From UBA1402 sp964488495 (GTDB taxonomy: Bacteria > Bacteroidota > Bacteroidia > Bacteroidales > UBA1402): 36,335 nt of DNA. The translations under genes were made by a program, and so were the position numbers. This document shows positions 22,590-31,276 of the stretch, piece by piece. Positions within the stretch are counted from its first letter, which is position 1. The number at the start of each line of letters is the position of its first letter. The notes beneath the pieces were generated by a model. That model was not told the origin of the DNA. It worked only from the letters and a program-made list of their open reading frames with translations, and made no database searches. The stretch is taken from NCBI GenBank assembly GCA_964488495.1, contig CAZAUQ010000018.1, forward strand, positions 1-36,335, written 5' to 3'.

Positions 22590-24596
22590 ATGGTTTCAGT
22601 AGAAAATATTAAAGTTGAATTTGGCGGTTTTACCCTCCTGAACTCCATTTCTTTTGTCATCAACAAAAAGGACCGCATCGCACTAATCGGAAAGAACGGG
22701 GCGGGTAAATCAACCCTGCTCAAAATTCTGGCAGGCCTGCAGGCTCCGGGAGAAGGCAGACTGGGCATAGCCAAAGAAACCTTGATCGCCTACCTGCCTC
22801 AGGTAATGACCTGCACCGACAACTGCAGCGTGGTTCGTGAGGCCGAAAAAGCCTTTGAATCTATCATTAAACTGCAAAAAGATATTGAGCAGATCCAACA
22901 TCAGCTCAGTGTTAGGGAGGACTACGAATCGGAAGAATACCATCGGCTTATCGAAAAGCTGGATCAGAAAAGTCAGATCCTGAGTATGACCGATACCGGT
23001 AATTATATGGCAGAGATAGAAAAAACCCTCCTCGGCCTGGGTTTTGAACGCAGTGATTTTGACCGTCCTACCGGAGAATTCAGCGGAGGCTGGCGCATGC
23101 GCATTGAGTTGGCCAAATTGTTGCTGCAAAAATCCGATCTGCTCTTACTGGACGAACCCACCAACCATCTGGACATTGAATCCATTCAATGGCTCGAAAA
23201 CTTTTTGGCTCAAAACAGCAAGGCCGTCATCGTGGTATCGCACGACCGGGCCTTTCTGGATGCTGTTTGCACAAGAACCATCGAATTGTCGCTGGGCAGA
23301 ATCTACGATTTCAAATTGCCCTACTCGCGTTTTGTTGAATTTCGCAAAGAAATACGGGAACAACAATTGCGCAGCTACGAAAACCAGCAAAAACTGATAC
23401 AAGACACCGAAGCCTTTATTGAACGCTTTCGCTACAAAGCCACCAAAGCCGTACAGGTGCAGTCGCGTATTAAGCAGCTCGAAAAAATAGAAAGAATCGA
23501 AGTGGACGAGCAGGATAATGCCCATTTGCATTTGCGCTTTCCCCCGGCTCCGCACAGTGGCAGCTTTCCTGTGATTATTGAACAGTTGAGCAAATCCTAC
23601 GGCGAACACCTGGTTATCGGCGATGTACAACTCAGCCTGCGCCGGGGCGAAAAAGTAGCCTTTGTAGGCCGCAACGGCGAAGGGAAATCCACCTTGGTCA
23701 AATGCATTTTGAACGAAATTCCCTACGAAGGCAGCATCAAATTGGGACATAAAGTCAAGATTGCTTATTTTGCTCAAAACCAGCCTCAGCTTCTGGACGA
23801 AAATCTAAGCGTCTTTGAAACCGTCGACAACGTAGCAACAGGCGATGTCAGAACAAAAATCCGTGACATTCTGGGAGCTTTTATGTTTGGAGGCGAAGCT
23901 TCCGACAAAAAAGTCAGGGTGCTTTCGGGTGGCGAACGCAGCCGTCTGGCCATGATTCGTCTTTTGCTGGAGCCGGCTAACCTGCTCATTCTGGACGAAC
24001 CCACCAATCACCTGGACATGCCCTCCAAAGATGTACTCAAAGCAGCCATCAAGGCCTTTGACGGGACGGTAATTCTTGTGTCGCACGACCGCGAGTTTCT
24101 GGATGGCCTGGTCGAAAAAGTCTACGAATTCGGCCATCAAAAAGTACGCGAACACCTGGGTGATATACGTCAGTTTCTCGAGAAAAAGAAACTGGAGAAC
24201 CTAAGGCAGTTGGAGCAAAATCCTGTAAATTCTGTTTCGACTAACGACAAAATCCCTGTAGAGACAAAAGTTGTCGACACTTTTACGAACAACTTCAAAG
24301 AATTACAAGAGAACTCCAAAGTTCCCTGTACTCCTGTTCCAAGCAACAACTACGCTGAACGCAAGGCTCAAAACCGCAAAATCAAAAAGCTGGAAAAACT
24401 GGTACAGGAACGCGAAGACGAAGTAAGTAAACTCGAAAAGCAACTTGAATTGATACAAAATGAATTAAATACCCCCCAGGGAGCCTGCCGTTCTGAATTG
24501 CACGAACAATACATCCGGGAGAAAAAGGCGCTGGACAACGCCTTTAGTTATTGGGAAATGGCTGCCACCGAACTGGAATCTTTAAAAAACAGTTAA
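22590..24596 (+). CDS. ABC-F family ATPase (ribosome-associated)
   Basis: A soluble protein of 668 residues with two ABC ATPase domains and no membrane segment, the ABC-F layout; members bind the ribosomal E site and act on translation. First domain: Walker A IGKNGAGKSTLLKI (34-42), signature FSGGWRMRIELA, Walker B LLLLDEPTNHLD. Second: VGRNGEGKSTLVK, LSGGERSRLAMI, LLILDEPTNHLD. The inter-domain linker (about 235-315) is basic and helical. The C-terminus (about 595-668) is a charged coiled coil (KKLEKLVQEREDEVSKLEKQ). Nothing points to an antibiotic-resistance subtype; a housekeeping factor is likelier. The promoter box abuts the start. Confidence 0.92.
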   Translation: MVSVENIKVEFGGFTLLNSISFVINKKDRIALIGKNGAGKSTLLKILAGLQAPGEGRLGIAKETLIAYLPQVMTCTDNCSVVREAEKAFESIIKLQKDIEQIQHQLSVREDYESEEYHRLIEKLDQKSQILSMTDTGNYMAEIEKTLLGLGFERSDFDRPTGEFSGGWRMRIELAKLLLQKSDLLLLDEPTNHLDIESIQWLENFLAQNSKAVIVVSHDRAFLDAVCTRTIELSLGRIYDFKLPYSRFVEFRKEIREQQLRSYENQQKLIQDTEAFIERFRYKATKAVQVQSRIKQLEKIERIEVDEQDNAHLHLRFPPAPHSGSFPVIIEQLSKSYGEHLVIGDVQLSLRRGEKVAFVGRNGEGKSTLVKCILNEIPYEGSIKLGHKVKIAYFAQNQPQLLDENLSVFETVDNVATGDVRTKIRDILGAFMFGGEASDKKVRVLSGGERSRLAMIRLLLEPANLLILDEPTNHLDMPSKDVLKAAIKAFDGTVILVSHDREFLDGLVEKVYEFGHQKVREHLGDIRQFLEKKKLENLRQLEQNPVNSVSTNDKIPVETKVVDTFTNNFKELQENSKVPCTPVPSNNYAERKAQNRKIKKLEKLVQEREDEVSKLEKQLELIQNELNTPQGACRSELHEQYIREKKALDNAFSYWEMAATELESLKNS

Positions 24597-24607
24597 TAAT
24601 ATGAACA

Positions 24608-26635
24608 ATGAAAAAAGTTGTATTTACCCTAATTATTACAGGACTTTGCATGAGTAGCTGTATAGACAAAAAAACGACCGGCGTTCCGGGTATCGATTTG
24701 ACTGACCTGGATACCACCATGTCACCCACTCAGGATTTTTATCAATATGCCTGCGGCGGCTGGGTTGCCAAGAATCCTCTTCCGGCGGAATACGCCCGCT
24801 ACGGTAGTTTTGACCAACTGGCCGAGAATACCCAAAAACAATTGCAGGAACTCGTTCTGGGGCTCGACGCCACTACTCATCCTGAAGGCAGCGTAACCCG
24901 GAAAATAGCTCTGCTCTACCTCAGTGCCATGGACAGCACAAAGCTGAATACCGAAGGTGTAACACCCATTCTTAAGGATCTGGAACAAATTCAGGCACTC
25001 GAAAACAAAGAGGCCCTGACCTCCCACCTGGCAACAATGCAAAAAAGAGGCATCTGGCCTTTCTTCGTCTTGTACGTGGGTGCTGACGATAAAAATGCTT
25101 CAATGAACATACTGCACACCTACCAAAGCGGCCTGGGTATGGGCGAACGAGAGTATTACCTAAGCAAGGAAGATCGCTACGAGGAATTGCGCAACAAATA
25201 CTTGCTGCATGTGGAAAAAATGTTCGTTCTGGCTGGATACGCCGATACAGAGGCTAAAAAAGCAGCCACTGATGTCATGGCTATCGAAAACCGCCTTGCC
25301 GCTGCTTCACTCAGTCAGGAAGAATTGCGCGATCCTTACAAGAATTACCACAAAATGAGTCTGGAAGAATTGTGCGATCTGGCCCCTCAAATGGACTGGA
25401 AACTTTATTTTGAAAGCTTTGGCAAAACTAAGATCGAAGAACTGAACGTGGCACAGGAAAAATTTATCAGCGAAGTCGCCGCCATCATTAACGAGACAGA
25501 ACTGAATGTCCTGAAAAATTACCTAAGCTGGAACCTGATCAATACAGCAGCCAATTTCCTCAGCGACGACATCGCTTTACAAAATTTCGACTTCTACGGC
25601 CGTACTCTGTCGGGCAGCGAAGAAATGAGAGCCCGCTGGAAAAGAGCCCTCGGAACAATAAACGGCAGCCTGGGCGAAGCTCTGGGACAAGTCTATGTGG
25701 AAAAATATTTTCCGCCCCTGGCCAAAGAGCGCATGCTTAAACTGGTTAACAATCTCCAACTCAGCCTGGGCGAAAGGATCAACTCACTGGAATGGATGAG
25801 CGGAGAAACCAAACAAAAAGCTCTTGAAAAATTGGGCACTTTCCATGTTAAAATAGGCTATCCCGACAAATGGAAAGACTACAGCAGTCTGGAAATAAAA
25901 GAAGATTCTTATTGGGAGAACAATTGCAGAGCTTCGCTCTTTTCGTTTAACGAAGGCATGGATAAAGTAGGCAAACCCGTTGACAAAGAGGAATGGCTTA
26001 TGAATCCTCAGACTGTGAACGCCTATTATAATCCCACCACCAACGAAATCTGCTTCCCGGCCGGCATTCTGCAACCTCCCTTTTTCAACATGAACGCCGA
26101 CGATGCAGTCAATTACGGAGCCATTGGTGTGGTGATCGGTCACGAAATGACTCACGGTTTTGATGACCAGGGCAGTCAATACGACAAAGACGGCAACCTG
26201 GCCAATTGGTGGAGCCCCGAAGATGCCGAAAAGTTTACAACACGTACGGCAATCCTCGAAGAGTATTTCAACAAAATCGAAGTAGCCCCGGGCATTTATG
26301 CCAACGGTAAATTCACTTTGGGCGAGAATATTGCCGACCATGGAGGTCTCCAGATTGCTTTCAACGCCTACACCAAGACCGATGAATTCGAACAGAACCA
26401 AAGTATAGACGGCCTGACTCCGGCACAACGTTTCTTTATTGCCTACGCTCATGTTTGGGCCAATAATATCCGCGAACAGGAAATTTTACGCCGCACTGCC
26501 GAAGATCCTCATTCTCTGGGTTATTGGAGAGTGAATGGCGCTTTACCTCATATAGACGCTTTTGTTGAAGCTTTTCATCTGGCTGAGGGCGATGCTATGT
26601 ATCTGCCTAAAGAACAACGCGCTTCAATCTGGTAA
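24608..26635 (+). CDS. M13 family (neprilysin/PepO-like) metallopeptidase lipoprotein
   Basis: Zinc endopeptidase of 675 residues. The N-terminus MKKVVFTLIITGLCMSSC is a lipoprotein signal with Cys18 as the lipid-anchored residue, so it is probably attached to the outer or inner membrane facing the periplasm or outside. Catalytic HExxH is His512-Glu513 and His516 (VIGHEMTHGFDD), the third ligand is Glu573 in ENIADHGG, and NAYYNPTTNEICFPAGI and the C-terminal HSLGYWRVNGAL are further M13 hallmarks. It probably digests small or medium peptides. It starts 11 bases after ABC-F and ends 3 bases before queA. Confidence 0.94.
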   Translation: MKKVVFTLIITGLCMSSCIDKKTTGVPGIDLTDLDTTMSPTQDFYQYACGGWVAKNPLPAEYARYGSFDQLAENTQKQLQELVLGLDATTHPEGSVTRKIALLYLSAMDSTKLNTEGVTPILKDLEQIQALENKEALTSHLATMQKRGIWPFFVLYVGADDKNASMNILHTYQSGLGMGEREYYLSKEDRYEELRNKYLLHVEKMFVLAGYADTEAKKAATDVMAIENRLAAASLSQEELRDPYKNYHKMSLEELCDLAPQMDWKLYFESFGKTKIEELNVAQEKFISEVAAIINETELNVLKNYLSWNLINTAANFLSDDIALQNFDFYGRTLSGSEEMRARWKRALGTINGSLGEALGQVYVEKYFPPLAKERMLKLVNNLQLSLGERINSLEWMSGETKQKALEKLGTFHVKIGYPDKWKDYSSLEIKEDSYWENNCRASLFSFNEGMDKVGKPVDKEEWLMNPQTVNAYYNPTTNEICFPAGILQPPFFNMNADDAVNYGAIGVVIGHEMTHGFDDQGSQYDKDGNLANWWSPEDAEKFTTRTAILEEYFNKIEVAPGIYANGKFTLGENIADHGGLQIAFNAYTKTDEFEQNQSIDGLTPAQRFFIAYAHVWANNIREQEILRRTAEDPHSLGYWRVNGALPHIDAFVEAFHLAEGDAMYLPKEQRASIW

Positions 26636-26638
26636 TTT

Positions 26639-27895
26639 ATGAAGCACTTGCTGCAAGAAGTACAAAAAATAAACATTAAAGACTACGATTACGGCCTGCC
26701 GGATGAGCGCATTGCTAAATATCCGGCAGTGCCTCGTGATTCGTCCAGGCTCTTGATTTACGACAGGAAAATCCTTTCGCAGGATGTTTTTCGCCGGATT
26801 GCCGAGCACCTGCCCTCGCCTGCCCTGATGGTCTTTAACAACACCAAAGTGATTCACGCCCGTCTGCAGTTTCATAAAAGCAGCGGAGCCGGCATAGAAA
26901 TATTTTGCCTTGAACCGGCCCAACCGGCCGATTATGTGCAAAGTTTTCAGGCTGTGGGCTGTTGCGAATGGTTTTGTCTGGTCGGCAATTCCAAAAAATG
27001 GAAAGAAGACAGTCTGCACAAGGAGATCCGGGCCGGTGAACTGAACATTCAGCTGCAAGCTACCCGTACCGGCCAAAACGGACGTCTTCAACGCATTCGT
27101 TTTGACTGGCAATGTGCACAAAAGGCTCTTAATTTTTCAGAAGTTCTGGAGCTGACAGGTATTATTCCCATTCCTCCTTATCTGAAAAGAGAATCGGAAA
27201 ACAGCGATGAAAAAGACTATCAAACTGTTTACTCCAAAATTAAAGGCTCGGTGGCTGCCCCAACAGCCGGCCTGCATTTTTCGGAAGAGGAGCTGAACAA
27301 TCTTGACCAGCAACAAATTTTACGCCGGGAACTCACTCTGCACGTGAGCGCCTCGACCTTTCAACCCGTCAAGTCTGACCGTTTACAGGAACATCCGATG
27401 CATCTGGAATTTTTTAGCGTAGAACGTAAACTGATCGAAGAAATCATTCAGAACAAAAATTCGCTGATTGCTGTTGGCACCACTTCGGTACGTACCCTGG
27501 AAAGCCTTTACTGGTATGGATTGCAGTTTATAGAAAATAAGGCCGCTGCATCGGAAGATTTGGTTATTGACCAATGGTTTCCATACCTTGATCACAGGAA
27601 TTACAGCACGGAGGATGCCCTGACTGCAATTCTGGATTACCTTGATCACAGCCATCAAGAGCGCTTTTGCGCCTCCACCAGGCTGCTGATAGCCCCCGGC
27701 TATCGCTTCAGGCTGGTAAACGCCATGCTGACTAATTTTCACCAACCTCAAAGCACCCTGCTGCTACTGGTAGCCGCTTTTGTGGGCGAGGACTGGAAAC
27801 GCATTTATCGCTATGCGCTGGACGAAGGATTCCGTTTTTTGAGTTATGGAGACAGTTCTCTGCTCTTTCCCGGAAATCAGTTAGCTGCCGACTAA
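26639..27895 (+). CDS. queA: S-adenosylmethionine:tRNA ribosyltransferase-isomerase
   Basis: Adds the ribosyl-derived cyclopentene part from S-adenosylmethionine to preQ1 at position 34 of tRNA, making epoxyqueuosine. 418 residues, longer than the E. coli form (about 356) through an extended N-terminus and inserts. Motifs: YDYGLPDERIAKYP near residue 16, FNNTKVIHARL near 66, GSVAAPTAGLHFSEEEL near 203, LTLHVSASTFQPVKSD near 237 and GTTSVRTLESLYW near 280, all characteristic. It starts 3 bases after the M13 peptidase. The 77-base gap after it holds no convincing promoter. Confidence 0.95.
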   Translation: MKHLLQEVQKINIKDYDYGLPDERIAKYPAVPRDSSRLLIYDRKILSQDVFRRIAEHLPSPALMVFNNTKVIHARLQFHKSSGAGIEIFCLEPAQPADYVQSFQAVGCCEWFCLVGNSKKWKEDSLHKEIRAGELNIQLQATRTGQNGRLQRIRFDWQCAQKALNFSEVLELTGIIPIPPYLKRESENSDEKDYQTVYSKIKGSVAAPTAGLHFSEEELNNLDQQQILRRELTLHVSASTFQPVKSDRLQEHPMHLEFFSVERKLIEEIIQNKNSLIAVGTTSVRTLESLYWYGLQFIENKAAASEDLVIDQWFPYLDHRNYSTEDALTAILDYLDHSHQERFCASTRLLIAPGYRFRLVNAMLTNFHQPQSTLLLLVAAFVGEDWKRIYRYALDEGFRFLSYGDSSLLFPGNQLAAD

Positions 27896-27972
27896 AAAAT
27901 AAATTATATCAAAGCCTGTTGTGAGAATTAAAGCAACAACAATAAGAAACCCGGCTTTACGTTTTATTAGGT

Positions 27973-29949
27973 ATGCATCACCTCATCAGATATTTTTTTG
28001 TCCTGTCGCTGTTGCTTCTGGCCTCCTGCTCGGTGAGCAGAGATATCCGTAAAGCAAACAAACACTACGATTACGGCGAATACAACGCCGCCGCCGGCAT
28101 ATACACCAAAGCCTACCGGCGCATTCCTTCCGCCGAAAAAAACGTAAGAGCCGAGGTCGCTTACAAACAAGGCGAATGTTTTCGTTTTACCAATCAGTCT
28201 GTTAAAGCCGAAAATGCCTATATGAAGGCTATTCGCTACGGCCTGCCAAACGACAGCGTTTTTTTGCATTATGCCGAAGTCTTGCGCAAAAACGCCAAGT
28301 ATGAAGCCGCCGTCATTCAATATCAACAATTTCTCGAAAAACACCCCGAAGACTTGCAGGCACTTAATGGACTTGAATCCTGCCGGATTGCTCAGGAATG
28401 GAAAAACAAACAAAAAAAATATTCTGTCGACAGAGTTCAGGAGCTCTATCTGAAAAGGAGTAATTTTTCGCCCATACTTATCCCTGCAGAATACAAAACC
28501 CTGCTTTTTGCTTCTTCGTCCATACAAAAAGAAGGTAAAAAACCAAGTAAAATTACAGGCCTGCCCGATAACGACTTTTTTATCACCCGGCTCGACCAAA
28601 ACGAAAAATGGGAAAAGCCTCTGCCCATAGAAGGGGCTATCAACACAGAGTTTGACGAAGGAGTAGGATGTTTTGATATCGAAGGGAAAGTACTTTATTT
28701 TACCCGTTGTGTCAATAAATCAGACTCTGCTCTTTCGGGTTCCAGTGCTGAGATCTACCGCTCGGTTCGTTCCGGAGAGCAATGGAGCGAACCCGAGAAA
28801 CTCAGCATTTTCAGAGACACCAACGCTGTGTTTGCCCATCCGGCCATTTCTCCCGACGGACTGTACTTGTATTACGTTTCCGACCTGAAAGGAGGTTACG
28901 GAGGTAAGGATATCTGGCGTTCTCCCATGTATGAGAAGACTTTTGGCCCACCCGAAAATCTGGGCCCTAAAATAAATACACCTGGCGACGAAATGTTTCC
29001 TGCTATCAGAACGGACGGCAGCCTGTATTTCTCATCCAACACCTTACCCGGGCTGGGTGGGCTGGATATCTTCAAAGCTTTATATAACGAAGAAGACAGC
29101 AGCTGGACAGTAGAAAATGTATATGACCTCAACTCCAATGCCGATGATTTTGGAATTACTTTTTTCGGCAAAAAGGAAAAAGGCTTGTTCTCCTCCAACC
29201 GCAACGAACCCAGGGGCTGGGACAAAATCTGGTCTTTCGGCGAACCAGAACAATTGACCCAAATCAGTGGTTTTGTCACTGATCGTTTCGGGGAACCCAT
29301 TCCCGAAGCCACCATACGCATTGTTAACGACAAAGGCACCAACACCAAGGTTATCTCACGCAGGGACGGCAGCTACTGTTATCAGGTTGAAAAAAATGCA
29401 GAATATGTCCTGCTGGCGACCTGCCGTTCTTTCCTAAACTATTCAAATCAATTTGTGACCACCGACAAGGACAGTAATTATGTGGTCAACTTCAGCCTGA
29501 CTTCTTTGTATCTGCCTGTACGCATCGACAATATCTTTTTTGAATTCGACCGCTGGGAACTTCGGCCCGAATCGGGGCCGGCTCTGCAGGAACTTCTAAA
29601 ATTACTGCTGGACAATCCGCACATTACCATCGAAATAGGAGCTCACACCGACCGTAAGGGCAGCGAAGAATACAATCTGGATCTTTCAAAAAAAAGAGCG
29701 GAATCCGTCGTGAATTACCTGATAAAATACGGAATAGACAAAGAACGCCTAAGCGCTCAGGGTTATGGGAAAAGCAAACCTACCAGAGTCGACAAATACA
29801 TAGAAACCAACTATCCTTACTTAAAAGAAGGCAGTTTTTTGGACGAATCTTTTGTAGAAACACTATCTTTGCAACAACAAGAAATTGCCGACCAGATCAA
29901 TCGACGATGTGAATTCAAAGTATTGAAAACAACCTACAAATTATTCTGA
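27973..29949 (+). CDS. porE: PorE-like T9SS lipoprotein (TPR, beta-propeller, CRD, OmpA domains)
   Basis: A 658-residue outer-membrane lipoprotein. The signal ends in the lipobox LASC with Cys19. Domains in order: TPR repeats (about 22-150, KANKHYDYGEYNAAAGIYTKA), a PD40/WD40-type beta-propeller (about 165-425, with SPDGLYLYYVSDLKGGYGGKD), a carboxypeptidase-regulatory-like domain (about 429-510, ISGFVTDRFGEPIPEATIRI), and an OmpA-type peptidoglycan-binding domain (about 515-658, IGAHTDRKGSEEYNLDLSKKR). This order is that of PorE (Porphyromonas gingivalis PG1058), which anchors the type IX secretion system to peptidoglycan. Paralogs with the same layout exist in Bacteroidota, so orthology is likely but not certain. 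porQ, another T9SS gene, lies 5 kb away. The stop overlaps the thyA ATG by one base. Confidence 0.75.
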   Translation: MHHLIRYFFVLSLLLLASCSVSRDIRKANKHYDYGEYNAAAGIYTKAYRRIPSAEKNVRAEVAYKQGECFRFTNQSVKAENAYMKAIRYGLPNDSVFLHYAEVLRKNAKYEAAVIQYQQFLEKHPEDLQALNGLESCRIAQEWKNKQKKYSVDRVQELYLKRSNFSPILIPAEYKTLLFASSSIQKEGKKPSKITGLPDNDFFITRLDQNEKWEKPLPIEGAINTEFDEGVGCFDIEGKVLYFTRCVNKSDSALSGSSAEIYRSVRSGEQWSEPEKLSIFRDTNAVFAHPAISPDGLYLYYVSDLKGGYGGKDIWRSPMYEKTFGPPENLGPKINTPGDEMFPAIRTDGSLYFSSNTLPGLGGLDIFKALYNEEDSSWTVENVYDLNSNADDFGITFFGKKEKGLFSSNRNEPRGWDKIWSFGEPEQLTQISGFVTDRFGEPIPEATIRIVNDKGTNTKVISRRDGSYCYQVEKNAEYVLLATCRSFLNYSNQFVTTDKDSNYVVNFSLTSLYLPVRIDNIFFEFDRWELRPESGPALQELLKLLLDNPHITIEIGAHTDRKGSEEYNLDLSKKRAESVVNYLIKYGIDKERLSAQGYGKSKPTRVDKYIETNYPYLKEGSFLDESFVETLSLQQQEIADQINRRCEFKVLKTTYKLF

Positions 29950-30743
29950 TGAAAGCTTATTTAGACCTGCTGCAGCGAGTACTCGACGAAGGAGTAGTCA
30001 AAAAAGATCGCACCGGAACCGGGGCTATCAGTATTTTTGGACATCAAATGCGTTTCAACCTCAGCGAGGGCTTTCCCATCATCACTACAAAGAAACTACA
30101 CCTCAAGTCCATCATTTATGAACTACTCTGGTTTTTGAAAGGCGACACCAACGCCCGCTACCTGCAGGAAAACGGAGTGCGTATCTGGAATGAATGGGCT
30201 GACGAAAACGGAAATCTGGGACACATCTACGGCTACCAGTGGCGCTCCTGGCCCGACTATCAGGGCGGCTATATCGATCAAATCAGCAAGGCAATTGACG
30301 ATATCAAGAATAATCCTGACTCCAGGCGCATTATAGTCAATGCCTGGAACGTAGCTGACCTGCCCAATATGAATCTGCCGCCCTGTCATATGTTTTTCCA
30401 GTTTTATGTTGCCGATGGACGGCTTAGCCTGCAAATGTACCAACGCAGCGCAGACATCTTTTTGGGAGTTCCCTTCAACATTGCCTCTTATGCTTTACTC
30501 CTCAAAATGACTGCTCAGGTTTGCGGGCTTGAGGCCGGCGATTTTGTACATACTTTAGGAGACGCTCACATCTACTTAAACCATCTGGAACAGGTCAGGC
30601 TTCAGCTTTCCCGCAGTCCCAGGCCTTTGCCTGAGATGCTGATCAATCCTGAAGTTAAAGATATTTTCTCGTTTAAATACGAAGATTTTCTTTTGAATAA
30701 TTACGATCCGCATCCTCATATCAAAGGAGAAGTTGCGGTTTAA
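29949..30743 (+). CDS. thyA: Thymidylate synthase
   Basis: Makes dTMP from dUMP with methylene-tetrahydrofolate. The 264-residue length and the catalytic Cys146 in MNLPPCHMFFQFYV fall at the same numbers as in E. coli ThyA. KDRTGTGAISIFGHQMRF near residue 18 and YQRSADIFLGVPFNIASYALL near residue 165 are the dUMP- and folate-binding blocks. The start overlaps the preceding stop (TGATG). folA, whose product regenerates the folate that ThyA oxidises, is next, but has its own promoter. Confidence 0.98.
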   Translation: MKAYLDLLQRVLDEGVVKKDRTGTGAISIFGHQMRFNLSEGFPIITTKKLHLKSIIYELLWFLKGDTNARYLQENGVRIWNEWADENGNLGHIYGYQWRSWPDYQGGYIDQISKAIDDIKNNPDSRRIIVNAWNVADLPNMNLPPCHMFFQFYVADGRLSLQMYQRSADIFLGVPFNIASYALLLKMTAQVCGLEAGDFVHTLGDAHIYLNHLEQVRLQLSRSPRPLPEMLINPEVKDIFSFKYEDFLLNNYDPHPHIKGEVAV

Positions 30744-30764
30744 GCAAAAAATTCTGTATTTTTG
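30733..30764 (+). promoter_or_regulatory. -33/-7 promoter for folA
   Basis: TTG at 30733-30735, 21-base spacer, TATTTTTG at 30757-30764, all fitting the Bacteroidota consensus. The -33 element lies in the last codons of thyA. The folA ATG is 26 bases after the box, so folA-DUF1573-meaB can be transcribed independently of porE-thyA. Confidence 0.65.
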
Positions 30765-30790
30765 CGTATTCTATTTTTTTACTCCGTATT

Positions 30791-31276
30791 ATGGAAACTG
30801 CTATAATTGTCGCTATTGCCAATGACTATGCTATAGGAATGGACAACAAGCTTTTATGCCACCTGCCCGCTGACCTGAAGCATTTTAAGGAATTGACTTC
30901 CGGACATACGGTTGTTATGGGACGCAATACTTTTTTTTCCTTACCCAAAGGCGCATTACCCAACCGTAGAAATATTGTGCTCAGCCCCGATAAAGAAACA
31001 TTCCCGGGCTGTGAAACAGCCTGCTCTTTTCCTGAAGTCTTTGAACTATGCCAAAAAGACGAGAAAGTCTTTTTTATCGGAGGGGCTATGGTATACAGCC
31101 AGGCCCTGGAATGGGTAGATTCTCTGTATATTACCTGGATACATGCCTCGTTCGAAGCGGATGTCTTTTTCCCCGAAATCAACCAGGATGTATGGGAAGA
31201 AGCCCATCGCGAAGATTACTTCGATGAAGAACCTTATCCTTATTCTTTTGTACAATATGTCAGAAAACATGATTAA
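30791..31276 (+). CDS. folA: Dihydrofolate reductase
   Basis: Reduces dihydrofolate to tetrahydrofolate with NADPH. 161 residues, the normal size. AIANDYAIGMDNKLLCHLPADLKHFKEL at the N-terminus contains the Met20-loop region and the substrate-binding acidic residue (Asp in LPADLKHF), then VVMGRNTFFSLPKG near residue 40 and FFIGGAMVYSQAL near residue 95 bind NADPH. The stop overlaps the ATG of the next gene by 8 bases (ATGATTAA), the same arrangement as lpxD/lpxC. Confidence 0.96.
   Translation: METAIIVAIANDYAIGMDNKLLCHLPADLKHFKELTSGHTVVMGRNTFFSLPKGALPNRRNIVLSPDKETFPGCETACSFPEVFELCQKDEKVFFIGGAMVYSQALEWVDSLYITWIHASFEADVFFPEINQDVWEEAHREDYFDEEPYPYSFVQYVRKHD

Noticed and set aside
22590..24596. 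ABC-F protein as an antibiotic-resistance gene
   Set aside because: Its surroundings are housekeeping genes, with no leader peptide or mobile context; a general translation factor is likelier.
27911..27958. Imperfect nested inverted repeat after queA (AAAGCC/GGCTTT with TGTTGT/ACAACA inside)
   Set aside because: Long unpaired stretches between the arms and no T run directly after; too weak to call a terminator.
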